14,515 bases of DNA, taken from contig LADV01000107.1 in NCBI GenBank assembly GCA_000961805.1, positions 1 through 14,515 of the forward strand. Direction: 5' to 3'. Under the pieces are notes generated by a model. It saw only the letters and a program-made list of their open reading frames with translations. It searched no databases and was not told the origin of the DNA. This document shows positions 1 to 7,916 of this stretch, in pieces. The translations under genes and the position numbers were made by a program. This stretch comes from Peptococcaceae bacterium BRH_c23. Its GTDB lineage: Bacteria; Bacillota_B; Desulfitobacteriia; Desulfitobacteriales; Desulfitobacteriaceae. Within the stretch, counting starts at the first letter, position 1, and each line of letters starts with the position of its first letter.

Positions 1-683
1 ACTTGCTGCATCATGGCCCATGGGCTACCGTAGGTTGGAGAGGTATGACTGAAGTAGTTATTTACTTTCATATCGTTGGCTTTAGCGCGACCTACTGCGG
101 TTAAGCGAAGGTCTGCTTTGACAGGGTTTAAGCCTGCCGCCAGTCGTTCTTGATTGATCATATCCACCATGAGTTGCTCATCAGCCGTTAACTCGGCTAC
201 AAGTGGAATGACAGGAAGTGCTGGGGTCGGAGTTGGGGTTGGGGTTGGGACTGGAGTCGGGGTTGGGACTGGAGTTGGAGTTGGGACTGGAGTCGGAACT
301 GGGGTTGGTGCTGGAGTCGAAGTCGGAGTAGGAGTAGTGGGTACTGGGACCGTATTAGGTTGCTTAAAGATATTTTTTAAGGAAATAACGTTTCCATTAT
401 TGGTTGTCGGTAATGGTCCGATATTGATCCGCTGAGAGGGAGCGGTTGTTTGAGGATTCGTGGTGGATGGAGTTGTAACCACAGGTGTTGTCCCCTGAGT
501 TGGAGGGGATACTGGAGTTGGTATTACTGGCGTTATCACAGAACCAGAAGAACGAAGAGTGACAACAGAACCAGTTAGGGGTCGAGGAGCGCCAATATTG
601 ATACCTGCTTGTACTGGTAAAGCGACTAAAGTCATGAGGGTGACCAGATGAATACTGACTAATATTTTTAAGTTTCGTTTCAT
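1..683 (-). CDS. Secreted CAP/SCP-domain (YkwD-like) protein, C-terminus beyond window
   Basis: Translated from the ATG at 683-681, this frame stays open to base 1 (227 codons plus two bases), so the C-terminus is missing. An AAGGAGG site lies at 698-692 on the minus strand. Residues 1-26 form a signal peptide: a basic start (MKRN), a hydrophobic core and a probable cleavage after VQA. Next comes a Ser/Thr/Pro-rich region in which an INIG motif occurs twice, then a Thr-Pro-Val repeat linker (about residues 113-154). The last ~70 residues start a CAP domain: 'MVDMINQERLAAGLNPV', then 'NNYFSHTSPTYGSPW'. CAP proteins of this kind in Firmicutes are extracellular or spore-associated and mostly of unknown activity. 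The call rests on the typical INxxR...L..L and FSHTSP motifs. The linker suggests display away from the cell surface. Confidence 0.85.
   Translation of the reverse strand, partial: MKRNLKILVSIHLVTLMTLVALPVQAGINIGAPRPLTGSVVTLRSSGSVITPVIPTPVSPPTQGTTPVVTTPSTTNPQTTAPSQRINIGPLPTTNNGNVISLKNIFKQPNTVPVPTTPTPTSTPAPTPVPTPVPTPTPVPTPTPVPTPTPTPTPALPVIPLVAELTADEQLMVDMINQERLAAGLNPVKADLRLTAVGRAKANDMKVNNYFSHTSPTYGSPWAMMQQ
222..345. repeat. Thr-Pro-Val codon repeat (minisatellite-like)
   Basis: Short degenerate tandem repeats of the type GTTGGGACTGGAGTCGG on the plus strand correspond to PTPVPTPTP on the minus strand. They encode the proline-rich linker of the secreted CAP protein. The units are 6 to 18 bases and imperfect, with third-position differences, so the peptide is better conserved than the DNA. 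The long GV-rich open frame on the plus strand here is only the shadow of this repeat. Confidence 0.8.
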
Positions 684-791
684 TTGGGAAGCCTCCTTAT
701 GATGATTAATTTTTACTATAGAAACCTCAATTGTGGGCCAAGCCCTTTTTGTATTGCCCTATTGATACTCTCTTGACTAGTTGCTATGTGG

Positions 792-808
792 CTTGTCCGA
801 ATGACAAG
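792..808. promoter_or_regulatory. Perfect inverted repeat, possible operator or leader hairpin
   Basis: CTTGTC (792-797) and GACAAG (803-808) are perfect 6-bp arms around a 5-base centre. The repeat lies just downstream of the candidate minus-strand -10 box at 817-812, about where transcription would start. That position suits a repressor site or a 5' hairpin. Only the symmetry is seen; the function is inferred. Confidence 0.3.
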
Positions 809-811
809 TGA

Positions 812-840
812 AGTATAACACAGCAATTTGCTTGAATAAA
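812..840 (-). promoter_or_regulatory. Candidate promoter for the CAP-domain gene
   Basis: On the minus strand TATACT (817-812) is a good -10 hexamer. At 17-bp spacing the -35 would be TTTATT (840-835), a weak match. A start near 804 would give a leader of about 120 bases before the ATG at 683. A sporulation sigma factor could use a different pair of boxes, so the call is tentative. Confidence 0.3.
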
Positions 841-935
841 TGGTACTTTTATACAACCGGAATGTTAAGTGACTATTGAGTGAGATTATCCGTATTATTC
901 ACGTGCCGAAATTTCCCTCAATGCCTAAAAAACGC

Positions 936-941
936 TATAAT
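936..941 (+). promoter_or_regulatory. Candidate -10 box for the 1086-4045 gene group
   Basis: TATAAT at 936-941 is a perfect -10 hexamer about 145 bases upstream of the deacetylase start. The bases 17-18 upstream (TTCCCT/TTTCCC) are a poor -35 match, so the promoter may be weak or activator-dependent. Confidence 0.3.
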
Positions 942-982
942 AATAAGTGACTTAATAAATTAATAGTTTGATTCTCTTAAAG

Positions 983-1011
983 AAAACGGCTTTTATTAAT
1001 AAGGCGTTTTT
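983..1011 (+). terminator. Terminator-like hairpin in the leader of the deacetylase group
   Basis: AAAACG (983-988) pairs with CGTTTT (1005-1010). After a G-G mismatch, CTT (990-992) pairs with AAG (1001-1003). The right arm ends in a run of T. The stem is AT-rich and weak. No plus-strand gene lies upstream, so it would sit inside the leader between the TATAAT at 936 and the ATG at 1086. It may act as an attenuator or may be chance. Confidence 0.25.
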
Positions 1012-1085
1012 GTAAACCAATGTGTATTCAAACTAAGAGTTAAACGACTAAAGTTAAAAACGAATAGAGAGAGTGAAGTAAACGG

Positions 1086-1817
1086 ATGGCAAAACAAATG
1101 CTGCTTATCTTTGCCCATCCTGACGATGAATCGTTCGCTTTGGGCGGTACCATTGCCAAATACGCTGAACAAGGGGTTACTATAACCCTGGCCGTCGCGA
1201 CCAAGGGCGAGGCTGGTCAAACAGCAGGGTTTTGTCAGAAGGAAGAACTGGGTTTATTTCGAGAACAAGAACTGATGAGTGCCGCAAAGGTCCTAGGGAT
1301 TACTGAAGTTATTTTCCTGGGATATCTCGACAAGGAAGTTCCGCTGGCACCACCCCTTGAAATTGTGGAAAGACTTGTCCGCATTATCCGAACCAGACGT
1401 CCTCAAGTAGTGATCACCTTTGGAGCAGACGGTGCATCCGGACACCGAGACCATCGGGCGATTCATCATTTTGCCAAGGCAGCTATTAAACTGGCGAAGG
1501 AGCCCGTAGTACTGGAGTGGGGAAAACCCTATACTCTGCCACGTCTTTGCTATGTTCAGCCTGGCTGGAGGCTTACTGAGGAAAAGCGGCAAAAAATTGA
1601 TTATATTATCCCAATTTCAGCATGGATGGAGCGGAAATGGCAGGCAATTCTAGAACATCGGACTCAAAAGGGTTCTCTGCAAAAATTTGAGTCCTTAGAG
1701 GAAACAGTCAAACAGGATTATTTAAGTAGAGAATATTTTCAATGCGATTTGGAGTTAAGTCCCTTTCCCGGACGGGGAGAGGATATCATGGCAGATCTGG
1801 AGAGGGTGGGATCCTAA
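1086..1817 (+). CDS. PIG-L family (LmbE-type) N-deacetylase
   Basis: A 243-residue protein that begins MAKQMLLIF and then has the zinc-binding AHPDDE motif (residues 10-15). The second zinc site is GHRDHRAIHH (His120, Asp122, His123). Both are hallmarks of PIG-L/LmbE metal-dependent deacetylases, which remove acetyl groups from N-acetylglucosaminyl-type substrates. The family includes BshB of bacillithiol synthesis and MshB of mycothiol synthesis. No bacillithiol partner genes are visible, so the substrate is unknown. There is no signal peptide, so it should act in the cytoplasm. The ribosome site is only a purine-rich GAGAGAGTGAAG stretch. It is the first gene of a same-strand group; the next gene starts directly after its stop codon, so they are probably co-transcribed and translationally coupled. 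Confidence 0.88.
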   Translation: MAKQMLLIFAHPDDESFALGGTIAKYAEQGVTITLAVATKGEAGQTAGFCQKEELGLFREQELMSAAKVLGITEVIFLGYLDKEVPLAPPLEIVERLVRIIRTRRPQVVITFGADGASGHRDHRAIHHFAKAAIKLAKEPVVLEWGKPYTLPRLCYVQPGWRLTEEKRQKIDYIIPISAWMERKWQAILEHRTQKGSLQKFESLEETVKQDYLSREYFQCDLELSPFPGRGEDIMADLERVGS

Positions 1818-2966
1818 GTGCAGGCCAAAGTAGTAATGAAATTTTGCCCGGACTATTCTGCAGACGTAGAAATGCGTTTGAGGGAAGGCTTGGCTGAATT
1901 GGGCGGCATTTCCTTCTTTGTGAAGCCTGGACAGAGGGTCTTATTAAAAGTAAATCTTCTCATGAAAAAACGACCAGAGGAAGCGATCACGACCCATCCC
2001 AGTGTCGTGGAAGCCGTCGTTCGTCTCGTTCAAGAGGCTGGCGGAATACCGATTATTGGGGATAGCCCAGGTGGACCGTACACTGTCGCTGCACTCCGAA
2101 CAATTTATATAAAGTCGGGTCTGCGTGAGGTTGCAGAGCGGACCGGGGCAATCCTTAACGAAGATGTGGGGCAAACAACCCTCCAATATCCGGAGGGGAA
2201 ACTTGCTAAAAGTTTAACCGTAACGAACTGCGTCTTGAATGCTGACGTTGTGATCCCTATTTCTAAATTAAAAACCCATGGCATGATGACCTTCACGGGG
2301 GCTGTTAAGATCCTTTTTGGAGTCATCCCTGGACTTCTAAAAGCCGAATACCATTTAAAAATGTTTAGGATTCCTGATTTTGCAGATCTTTTGGTCGATA
2401 TTGCCACTTGGGTAAACCCCGCCTTAAGCATTATGGATGGGATCGTGGGCATGGAGGGAGATGGACCTTCAGCTGGCAAACCACGAAATGTCAACGCTCT
2501 GATTATGAGTACAAACCCTTTCGCCTTAGATGTCGTAGCTACGGATCTGATTGGCTTAAAGCCAGAAAAGGTTCCAACTCTGATGGCTGCCCGCGCTCGG
2601 GGTCTAACAAGTCGTCTTAGCGAAGTCGATTTAAAAGGAGATGTGCGCTCCCTGTGGCGGATTCAAAGCTTCGAAATACCTAAAGCAGTCTCGACCAATT
2701 TCTTGGATATGGTTCCACTCCCGCGAAGTGTGAAGAAATTCATACTCAACCGTGTGCGTCCTCGCCCTGTTTTTGAACATGAAACGTGTGTGGGGTGCCG
2801 GGACTGTCTTAATAACTGTCCGCCTAAAGCTTTGACGATGAATGAAAATCAGCGCCCGATCGTGGATTTAGAAGCCTGTATACGCTGCTTTTGCTGTCAT
2901 GAGCTTTGTCCACATAAGGCGGTAACACTTTTTAAACCATGGGTCGGCAGAAAACTTATTAAGTAA
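1818..2966 (+). CDS. DUF362 domain protein with C-terminal 2x[4Fe-4S] ferredoxin module
   Basis: The GTG start at 1818 directly follows the TAA of the deacetylase gene. The ribosome site is the GGAGAGGGTGGG stretch inside that gene's end. The 382-residue product has a DUF362 domain in its first ~300 residues, with a glycine-rich 'IIGDSPGGP' stretch and '[17 protein letters not shown]'. The C-terminus is a bacterial ferredoxin-type pair of CxxCxxCxxxCP motifs at Cys324/327/330/334 and Cys354/357/360/364, with an extra Cys359. DUF362 proteins with ferredoxin domains are common in anaerobes; none visible here defines a reaction. The protein is probably a cytoplasmic, oxygen-sensitive electron-transfer enzyme. 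Tight coupling to a PIG-L deacetylase and a DUF1786 protein suggests a shared pathway, but that is inference. Confidence 0.85.
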   Translation: MQAKVVMKFCPDYSADVEMRLREGLAELGGISFFVKPGQRVLLKVNLLMKKRPEEAITTHPSVVEAVVRLVQEAGGIPIIGDSPGGPYTVAALRTIYIKSGLREVAERTGAILNEDVGQTTLQYPEGKLAKSLTVTNCVLNADVVIPISKLKTHGMMTFTGAVKILFGVIPGLLKAEYHLKMFRIPDFADLLVDIATWVNPALSIMDGIVGMEGDGPSAGKPRNVNALIMSTNPFALDVVATDLIGLKPEKVPTLMAARARGLTSRLSEVDLKGDVRSLWRIQSFEIPKAVSTNFLDMVPLPRSVKKFILNRVRPRPVFEHETCVGCRDCLNNCPPKALTMNENQRPIVDLEACIRCFCCHELCPHKAVTLFKPWVGRKLIK

Positions 2967-3022
2967 TTTCCCAGAATGTAGTGATTGGACAACCGCAGAG
3001 TCTTATTGTGGAGGTGTAAGCA

Positions 3023-4045
3023 ATGGCAGAAAGTGTTATAGTTGTTGATGTGGGCTCTGGAACCCAGGATATCCTTATCTACGAGCCAGGACGATCGTTG
3101 GAAAATTGTCCTAAGTTTATCGTTCCGAGTCGCACCCAGCTGGTGGCGGGCAAGATTAGAAAGGCTACAGAACAAGGGAAGGGAATCTTTCTGCATGGCC
3201 ATTTGATGGGTGGAGGGGCGAGTGCTCAAGCACTGAAAAAGCATGTAGCCGCGGGTCTAAGGGCCTATGCAACTCCTCAAGCTGCAGTTACATATCATGA
3301 TAATTTGGCGCGAGTCGAAGAGATGGGAATCGTTCTTTGCCAAGAAGCACCGGAATCAGCAACCTCAATTTGGCTGGGAGATATTGATACTGCTTCTTTG
3401 CAACAGGCAACTCATGCTTTTGATCTTGAGTATCCTTTAAAATCAGCCGTAGCGGTACAGGATCACGGCTTTAGCGAAACCGAAAGTAATCGTATTCTTC
3501 GCTTCCGGCTCTGGGAAGAGTTTATTCTACAAGGTGGGGACCTGCGCAAATTAGTGTTTACCGAGGATATTCCAGAAGTGTATACACGAATGCGTGCAGT
3601 TCGAGAGATTGTACCTGGAGCAGTTCTAACGGATACTGGGACGGCGGCCCTCTTGGGAATCACTGCGGACCCCATGGTAAAACCCTATCTTAATCAAGGA
3701 ATCATAGCCGTCAATATTGGCAATTCTCACACTCTCGCCGCAGCTATTCGAGGGGATCGGGTCTATGGGATTTTTGAGCAACACACTAGTATGCTCAATG
3801 CCGACTCACTGACCAATCTTATACAACGTTTTCGATCGACGGAATTAACAAACGCCGAAATCTTCGACAAAGGAGGACATGGTTCGGCTTTACATCCAGA
3901 CATGCGACCGGGTTGGGAGTTTATCACGGTCACCGGTCCCCGCAGAAGTTTGGCAAAATCTCTGAAATGGTACGAAGCCGCACCCTATGGAGATATGATG
4001 TTAACAGGGTGTTTTGGGATTCTTGTCGGTATGCGGATCCTTTAG
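3023..4045 (+). CDS. DUF1786 family protein of unknown function
   Basis: A 340-residue protein starting at an ATG with a GGAGGTG site six bases upstream. The N-terminal 'IVVDVGSGTQDILIYE' resembles the phosphate-1 loop of ASKHA (actin/sugar kinase/Hsp70) folds. A second glycine-rich stretch, 'IIAVNIGNSHTLAAAI', lies near residue 230, like the phosphate-2 loop of the same fold. Both hint at nucleotide binding. Homologues have been labelled 'putative pyruvate formate-lyase activating enzyme', but no CxxxCxxC radical-SAM motif is visible, so that name should not be used. It lies 56 bases after the DUF362 gene on the same strand and probably belongs to that operon. I recognise the family as DUF1786; the function is not known. 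Confidence 0.75.
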   Translation: MAESVIVVDVGSGTQDILIYEPGRSLENCPKFIVPSRTQLVAGKIRKATEQGKGIFLHGHLMGGGASAQALKKHVAAGLRAYATPQAAVTYHDNLARVEEMGIVLCQEAPESATSIWLGDIDTASLQQATHAFDLEYPLKSAVAVQDHGFSETESNRILRFRLWEEFILQGGDLRKLVFTEDIPEVYTRMRAVREIVPGAVLTDTGTAALLGITADPMVKPYLNQGIIAVNIGNSHTLAAAIRGDRVYGIFEQHTSMLNADSLTNLIQRFRSTELTNAEIFDKGGHGSALHPDMRPGWEFITVTGPRRSLAKSLKWYEAAPYGDMMLTGCFGILVGMRIL

Positions 4046-4060
4046 GGTTAAAAAAAATAT

Positions 4061-4088
4061 TTTAAGTGGCAAGGACTTTTCATATAAT
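4061..4088 (+). promoter_or_regulatory. Candidate promoter for cdaA and downstream genes
   Basis: A perfect TATAAT lies at 4083-4088, with TTTAAG at 4061-4066 as a weak -35 at 16-bp spacing. It would start transcription about 65 bases before the cdaA ATG. A TTGACA at 4119-4124 looks like a -35 but has no -10 partner at the right distance. The gap from 4046 to 4160 holds no clear terminator, so readthrough from the DUF1786 gene is also possible. Confidence 0.35.
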
Positions 4089-4160
4089 TGGAGAATCAAA
4101 CAGAGGGGCTAAATTCATTTGACAGATAGACGTTTGAATGAGTAGAAAGGGGGGGAGATC

Positions 4161-4973
4161 ATGGCAGAGTTTTTATCTCAAATTCGGAACTTTGAATTTC
4201 GAAGCGCAATCGATATCATCGTAGTGGCGGTGGTCTTCTACCAATTTTATATGCTCATTAAGCGGACCCGTGCCGTACAATTGGTTAAGGGAGTCATGGT
4301 CCTAGTAGCAGTCTCTTTGCTCGCTAGATTTTTCCATTTAACAACAATTAGTTGGATTTTGGATAAACTTTTGCAAATGTTTGTTATTGCCATTCCGGTT
4401 GTTTTCCAGCCGGAACTCAGGAAGGTTTTGGAGCAGCTCGGAAGGGGAAGATTTTTCACTCGCCATCCCTCGACTCCCGGTTTGGATACTCAGGAACAGG
4501 TCGTGGAAGAGTTGGTGCGTTGCACGCAGGTCCTCTCCAAGACCCGCATTGGGGCTTTAATCGTGCTTGAACGGAAAACAGGAATCCAGGACTTTGTAGA
4601 GACTGGGATTAAGATCGACGGAATGCTCTCCTCGGAATTTTTAGTCAATATTTTTATCCCTAATACCCCGTTACATGATGGTGCAGTCATTGTTCGGCAG
4701 GATCGTGTCGCTGCTGCAGGGTGTTTTCTTCCACTCTCTGAAAATCCAAATATCCAAAAGGAATTGGGAACACGCCATAGGGCAGCTTTAGGATTAACGG
4801 AAATTACGGATGCATTGGCAATTGTTGTCTCCGAAGAAACAGGGGCGATTTCAGTGGGCATCGATGGAACGCTGACACGTTTTATGGACGAGAAAATGAT
4901 GCGAGAATTATTGATGAGCGAACTTGAAATTAAGAGTCTTTCTTCATCAGTCATTCCGTTTTGGAGGTGGTAG
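4161..4973 (+). CDS. cdaA: Diadenylate cyclase CdaA (c-di-AMP synthase)
   Basis: A membrane enzyme that joins two ATP into c-di-AMP, the second messenger controlling potassium, turgor and wall homeostasis. The 270-residue protein has three N-terminal membrane segments (about residues 17-33, 40-60 and 64-82), then a cytoplasmic DAC domain. The catalytic motifs are both present: DGA at 173-175 (in 'NTPLHDGAVIV') and RHR at 205-207 (in 'GTRHRAALG'). Length and order match the CdaA/YbbP family (about 270 residues). The start has an AGGGGGGGAG ribosome site four bases upstream. The next gene, cdaR, has its ribosome site inside the end of cdaA, and glmM follows further on, as in the usual Firmicute cdaA-cdaR-glmM order. 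Confidence 0.96.
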   Translation: MAEFLSQIRNFEFRSAIDIIVVAVVFYQFYMLIKRTRAVQLVKGVMVLVAVSLLARFFHLTTISWILDKLLQMFVIAIPVVFQPELRKVLEQLGRGRFFTRHPSTPGLDTQEQVVEELVRCTQVLSKTRIGALIVLERKTGIQDFVETGIKIDGMLSSEFLVNIFIPNTPLHDGAVIVRQDRVAAAGCFLPLSENPNIQKELGTRHRAALGLTEITDALAIVVSEETGAISVGIDGTLTRFMDEKMMRELLMSELEIKSLSSSVIPFWRW

Positions 4974-4977
4974 CCCC

Positions 4978-6219
4978 ATGCTTGATATGTTTCGCCGCAA
5001 CCTCGGGGTTAAGATCCTCTCATTACTTTTTGCGATCCTCTTTTGGCTCTTCGTTCTGAATGATGAGACCCCCGATAAGCTTCTTCCCGAACAGACGTCG
5101 GCTATTCCACTCGTGGCAAGCGGATTAGATCAAAATATGGTTGTAATGACTCAGTTTCCAGTCGTTCGTGTTCGTATACAAGGGAGTAACCCGAGCGCAA
5201 ATATTAAAGATATCTATGCCCAAATCGACCTTTCAAATGCAGTGCCGGGAGAAAGTACCTATGACATTAAAGTCAACACGCCACCGGGAATGATTGTAGT
5301 GGATCGCCAACCAGCCAATGTTAGATTGACCTTGGATAGGGTTCAAGAGAAGACGATCCCGGTTGAGGCAATCGTTTCAGGAAATCCTGCCAATGATTAT
5401 GAAGTGGGTAGTCCCATTGTCAAACCGTCGGCGGTTAATGTTCGTGGACCGAGTTCGATTCTTGGCACCCTAAATAGAGTGACTGTAGAAATCAGTGTAT
5501 CGGGTGCAAGTGAGACAGTTCAGATTACGAGACCCGTAAGTTTTCGAGATAAAGAGGGCAAACCTATTTTTGGACCGAATCCGGCTGCAGAGATTTTAAG
5601 TGCTTATCCAAGCAGTGTGGATGTGATTGCTCCGGTGATCGCCAAAGGGCTCTCTACTATGATGATCCCTTTGAGGGCAACGACTACTGGAACGCCTGCT
5701 GCAGGCAAGGAGCTTCGTTCCTTAGTCTCCACCCCTGCAAGTGTAACGGTTCAAGGGACTCCCCAGGTTTTAAAAGCCTTTGATTTCCTAAATATCGGAC
5801 CATTGGACATTAGCAATCTATCCGAGGATAAAAATTTCCAGATACCGTTAGATAAAGTCACGTTACCGCCGGGAGTTTCGTTCCTGAACGGGACCAACTT
5901 GAGTGTTTTCGTTCAAATTGGGGATGGACCCATCCAAAAAAGTATCTCAGGTGTAGTGGTCCAAGTCCGTAATGTTGGGACTGACCTAGAGGTTGATAAA
6001 ATCACTTCTCCTATCGATGTTGTGATCGAGGGTCATGCTGATATTTTAGAGAAGGTAACTCCAGACCAGATCCAACTCTGGGTTGACGCCTCCGATAAAA
6101 AAGCGGGAGATTATCTCGGCTCGAACGTATTCTGGCAGCTCCCTCCGGGCGTAACCTTGCCTACTACAGTGCAGGTGGACTATAGTCTCAAAGCTCAGGT
6201 AGTTAAAGGAGTAGAATAG
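4978..6219 (+). CDS. cdaR: YbbR-domain regulator of CdaA (CdaR)
   Basis: The reading frame is open further upstream, but the ATG at 4978 is preferred: GGAGGTGG at 4963-4970 sits eight bases before it and overlaps the end of cdaA. The 413-residue product has one membrane helix near the N-terminus (about residues 10-27, 'VKILSLLFAILFWLFVL'). The rest is an extracytoplasmic region of about four YbbR repeats, with recurring 'V.VRGPSSIL..L..V' and 'P.SV.V' patterns. CdaR binds and tunes CdaA from outside the membrane; in studied Firmicutes the two also complex with GlmM. The length is normal for the family (400-480 residues). Nothing in it looks broken. Confidence 0.93.
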   Translation: MLDMFRRNLGVKILSLLFAILFWLFVLNDETPDKLLPEQTSAIPLVASGLDQNMVVMTQFPVVRVRIQGSNPSANIKDIYAQIDLSNAVPGESTYDIKVNTPPGMIVVDRQPANVRLTLDRVQEKTIPVEAIVSGNPANDYEVGSPIVKPSAVNVRGPSSILGTLNRVTVEISVSGASETVQITRPVSFRDKEGKPIFGPNPAAEILSAYPSSVDVIAPVIAKGLSTMMIPLRATTTGTPAAGKELRSLVSTPASVTVQGTPQVLKAFDFLNIGPLDISNLSEDKNFQIPLDKVTLPPGVSFLNGTNLSVFVQIGDGPIQKSISGVVVQVRNVGTDLEVDKITSPIDVVIEGHADILEKVTPDQIQLWVDASDKKAGDYLGSNVFWQLPPGVTLPTTVQVDYSLKAQVVKGVE

Positions 6220-6223
6220 TCAC

Positions 6224-7825
6224 GTGGATTTACTGTATACGAATTTAAGAATCCCTGTGGAAGAGGATGCGTTGTTAATGGCAACGCTTGCACGAAAGCT
6301 AAAAGTACCAAGCCACTCGATCAGCGGTCTTCGTTTCCTACGTCGTTCTTTAGATGCCCGCAAAAAGCCCAATCTGGTGTTTGTTTATACGATCCAGTTT
6401 TCCCTTGATGTACCCAATACCGAGGTGAGCCGTGTTTTAGCGCGGGTCCCCGGACTGAAAGAAGCTCCGGTAGAGGCCCCGGTACTTTGGCCTAGGCCTA
6501 GTCTAGCCTTGAAACATCGCCCAGTGGTGATTGGAGCTGGACCGGCAGGGTATTTTGCCGCCTTAGCCTTAGCCAGAAGAGGGTATGCGCCGCTTGTTCT
6601 TGAGCGTGGAGACTCGGTCGAAGAACGGACACGCAAGGTTCAGGAACTCTGGGATACGGGAACCTTAGACCCGGAAAGTAATGTTCAATTTGGGGAAGGG
6701 GGAGCTGGAACCTTTTCGGACGGCAAGCTCACAACCCGAATTCAGGACCGACGTATTTCTGACGTCTTAGGGACGTTTGTCAAACATGGAGCTCCCTCCG
6801 AGATTCAGTATCTGGCGAAACCCCATATTGGGACGGATATTCTTAAAGAAGTGGTCAAGGGCATCAGGACGGAAATCGAGTCTTTGGGCGGCGAGATCCG
6901 CTTCAAGACTAAGGTGACCGGGTTGCTACCATCGTCAGGCCGCATGAAAGGGGTCGTCGTAAACGATGGGGAGGAAATCCCCGCCGAAGCGGTGATTCTC
7001 GCCATCGGACACAGTGCCCGAGATGTTTATAAATTACTCCACTCTCTGGACATTACGCTAGAGAAAAAATCGTTTGCAATTGGTCTGCGCGTAGAACACC
7101 CGCAGGCACTCATCAATCTTTCTCAGTATGGAATCGAAGAACACCCCCATGTCGGCCCAGCGGACTATCAGCTGACCTATCAGGACGTTAGGACGGGACG
7201 GGGAGCCTATGCTTTTTGTATGTGCCCAGGCGGAAAGGTTGTGGCCGCGACCTCGGAAGAGGGAGGGGTTGTCACGAACGGTATGAGCGCCTATGATCGG
7301 GACACGCAGATTGCCAACAGTGCGATTGTTGTAACCGTTGGTCCAGATGACTTTTCGACCGACCATCCTCTGGCGGGCCTAGAATTCCAAAGAGAATGGG
7401 AACATAAGGCATTTATTGCGGGAGGGTCAAATTATCGGGCTCCAGCTCAACGAGTGTTGGATTTTTTAGAACAGCGAGTCACAGAGCGCTTTGACTTGTC
7501 GCCAACTTATGCCCCGGGCATTGTGCCGAGTGAGTTGCATCAGGTACTTCCGACTCAAGTAGGAGAGGTATTAGAGCGAGCACTTCGAGTTTTTAACGGT
7601 AAAATTAAAGGTTTTGCTGGGGAAAGAGCAACTTTGACAGGAGTCGAGACAAGGACAAGTGCCCCCATCCGCATCGTTCGAAACACTCAGGGGGAATCTT
7701 TAAGTATGGTAGGACTTTATCCAGCAGGGGAAGGAGCCGGGTATGCTGGAGGGATTACAAGTGCTGCAGTGGACGGATTAAGAATCGCAGAATTTCTTAT
7801 GGCGCAATATGCTCCAATAGAGTAA
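6224..7825 (+). CDS. FAD-dependent dehydrogenase of the COG2509 type
   Basis: The GTG start at 6224 lies four bases after the cdaR stop. An AAAGGAG site sits at 6205-6211, a rather long 12 bases away. The 533-residue protein has an N-terminal domain of ~95 residues, then a Rossmann FAD-binding motif GAGPAGYFAAL (from residue 103) and an 'LERG' end of the second strand. After that comes the family signature 'NVQFGEGGAGTFSDGKL'. A C-terminal 'GLYPAGEGAGYAGGITSAA' closes the FAD site. This is the widespread 'FAD-dependent protein/NAD(P)/FAD-dependent oxidoreductase' family, whose substrate is unknown. It lies inside the cdaA-cdaR-glmM gene order. A link to wall or c-di-AMP metabolism is only suggested by that location. 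Confidence 0.88.
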   Translation: MDLLYTNLRIPVEEDALLMATLARKLKVPSHSISGLRFLRRSLDARKKPNLVFVYTIQFSLDVPNTEVSRVLARVPGLKEAPVEAPVLWPRPSLALKHRPVVIGAGPAGYFAALALARRGYAPLVLERGDSVEERTRKVQELWDTGTLDPESNVQFGEGGAGTFSDGKLTTRIQDRRISDVLGTFVKHGAPSEIQYLAKPHIGTDILKEVVKGIRTEIESLGGEIRFKTKVTGLLPSSGRMKGVVVNDGEEIPAEAVILAIGHSARDVYKLLHSLDITLEKKSFAIGLRVEHPQALINLSQYGIEEHPHVGPADYQLTYQDVRTGRGAYAFCMCPGGKVVAATSEEGGVVTNGMSAYDRDTQIANSAIVVTVGPDDFSTDHPLAGLEFQREWEHKAFIAGGSNYRAPAQRVLDFLEQRVTERFDLSPTYAPGIVPSELHQVLPTQVGEVLERALRVFNGKIKGFAGERATLTGVETRTSAPIRIVRNTQGESLSMVGLYPAGEGAGYAGGITSAAVDGLRIAEFLMAQYAPIE

Positions 7826-7916
7826 ACTAATACAGTTAACCCTAAAAAAACATTAGAGATTAAGAACATTTTGCTTAAGAAGTAATACACTAGAAGATAT
7901 GAAGGGAGGGAACGAT

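Noticed and set aside
154..435. Plus-strand frame rich in Gly-Val repeats
   Set aside because: It is the complement of the Thr-Pro linker of the CAP-domain gene, which has a signal peptide, a ribosome site and a domain match; the GV frame has none.
3023..4045. Pyruvate formate-lyase activating enzyme label for the DUF1786 protein
   Set aside because: There is no CxxxCxxC radical-SAM motif; the sequence looks like an ASKHA-type nucleotide-binding fold instead.
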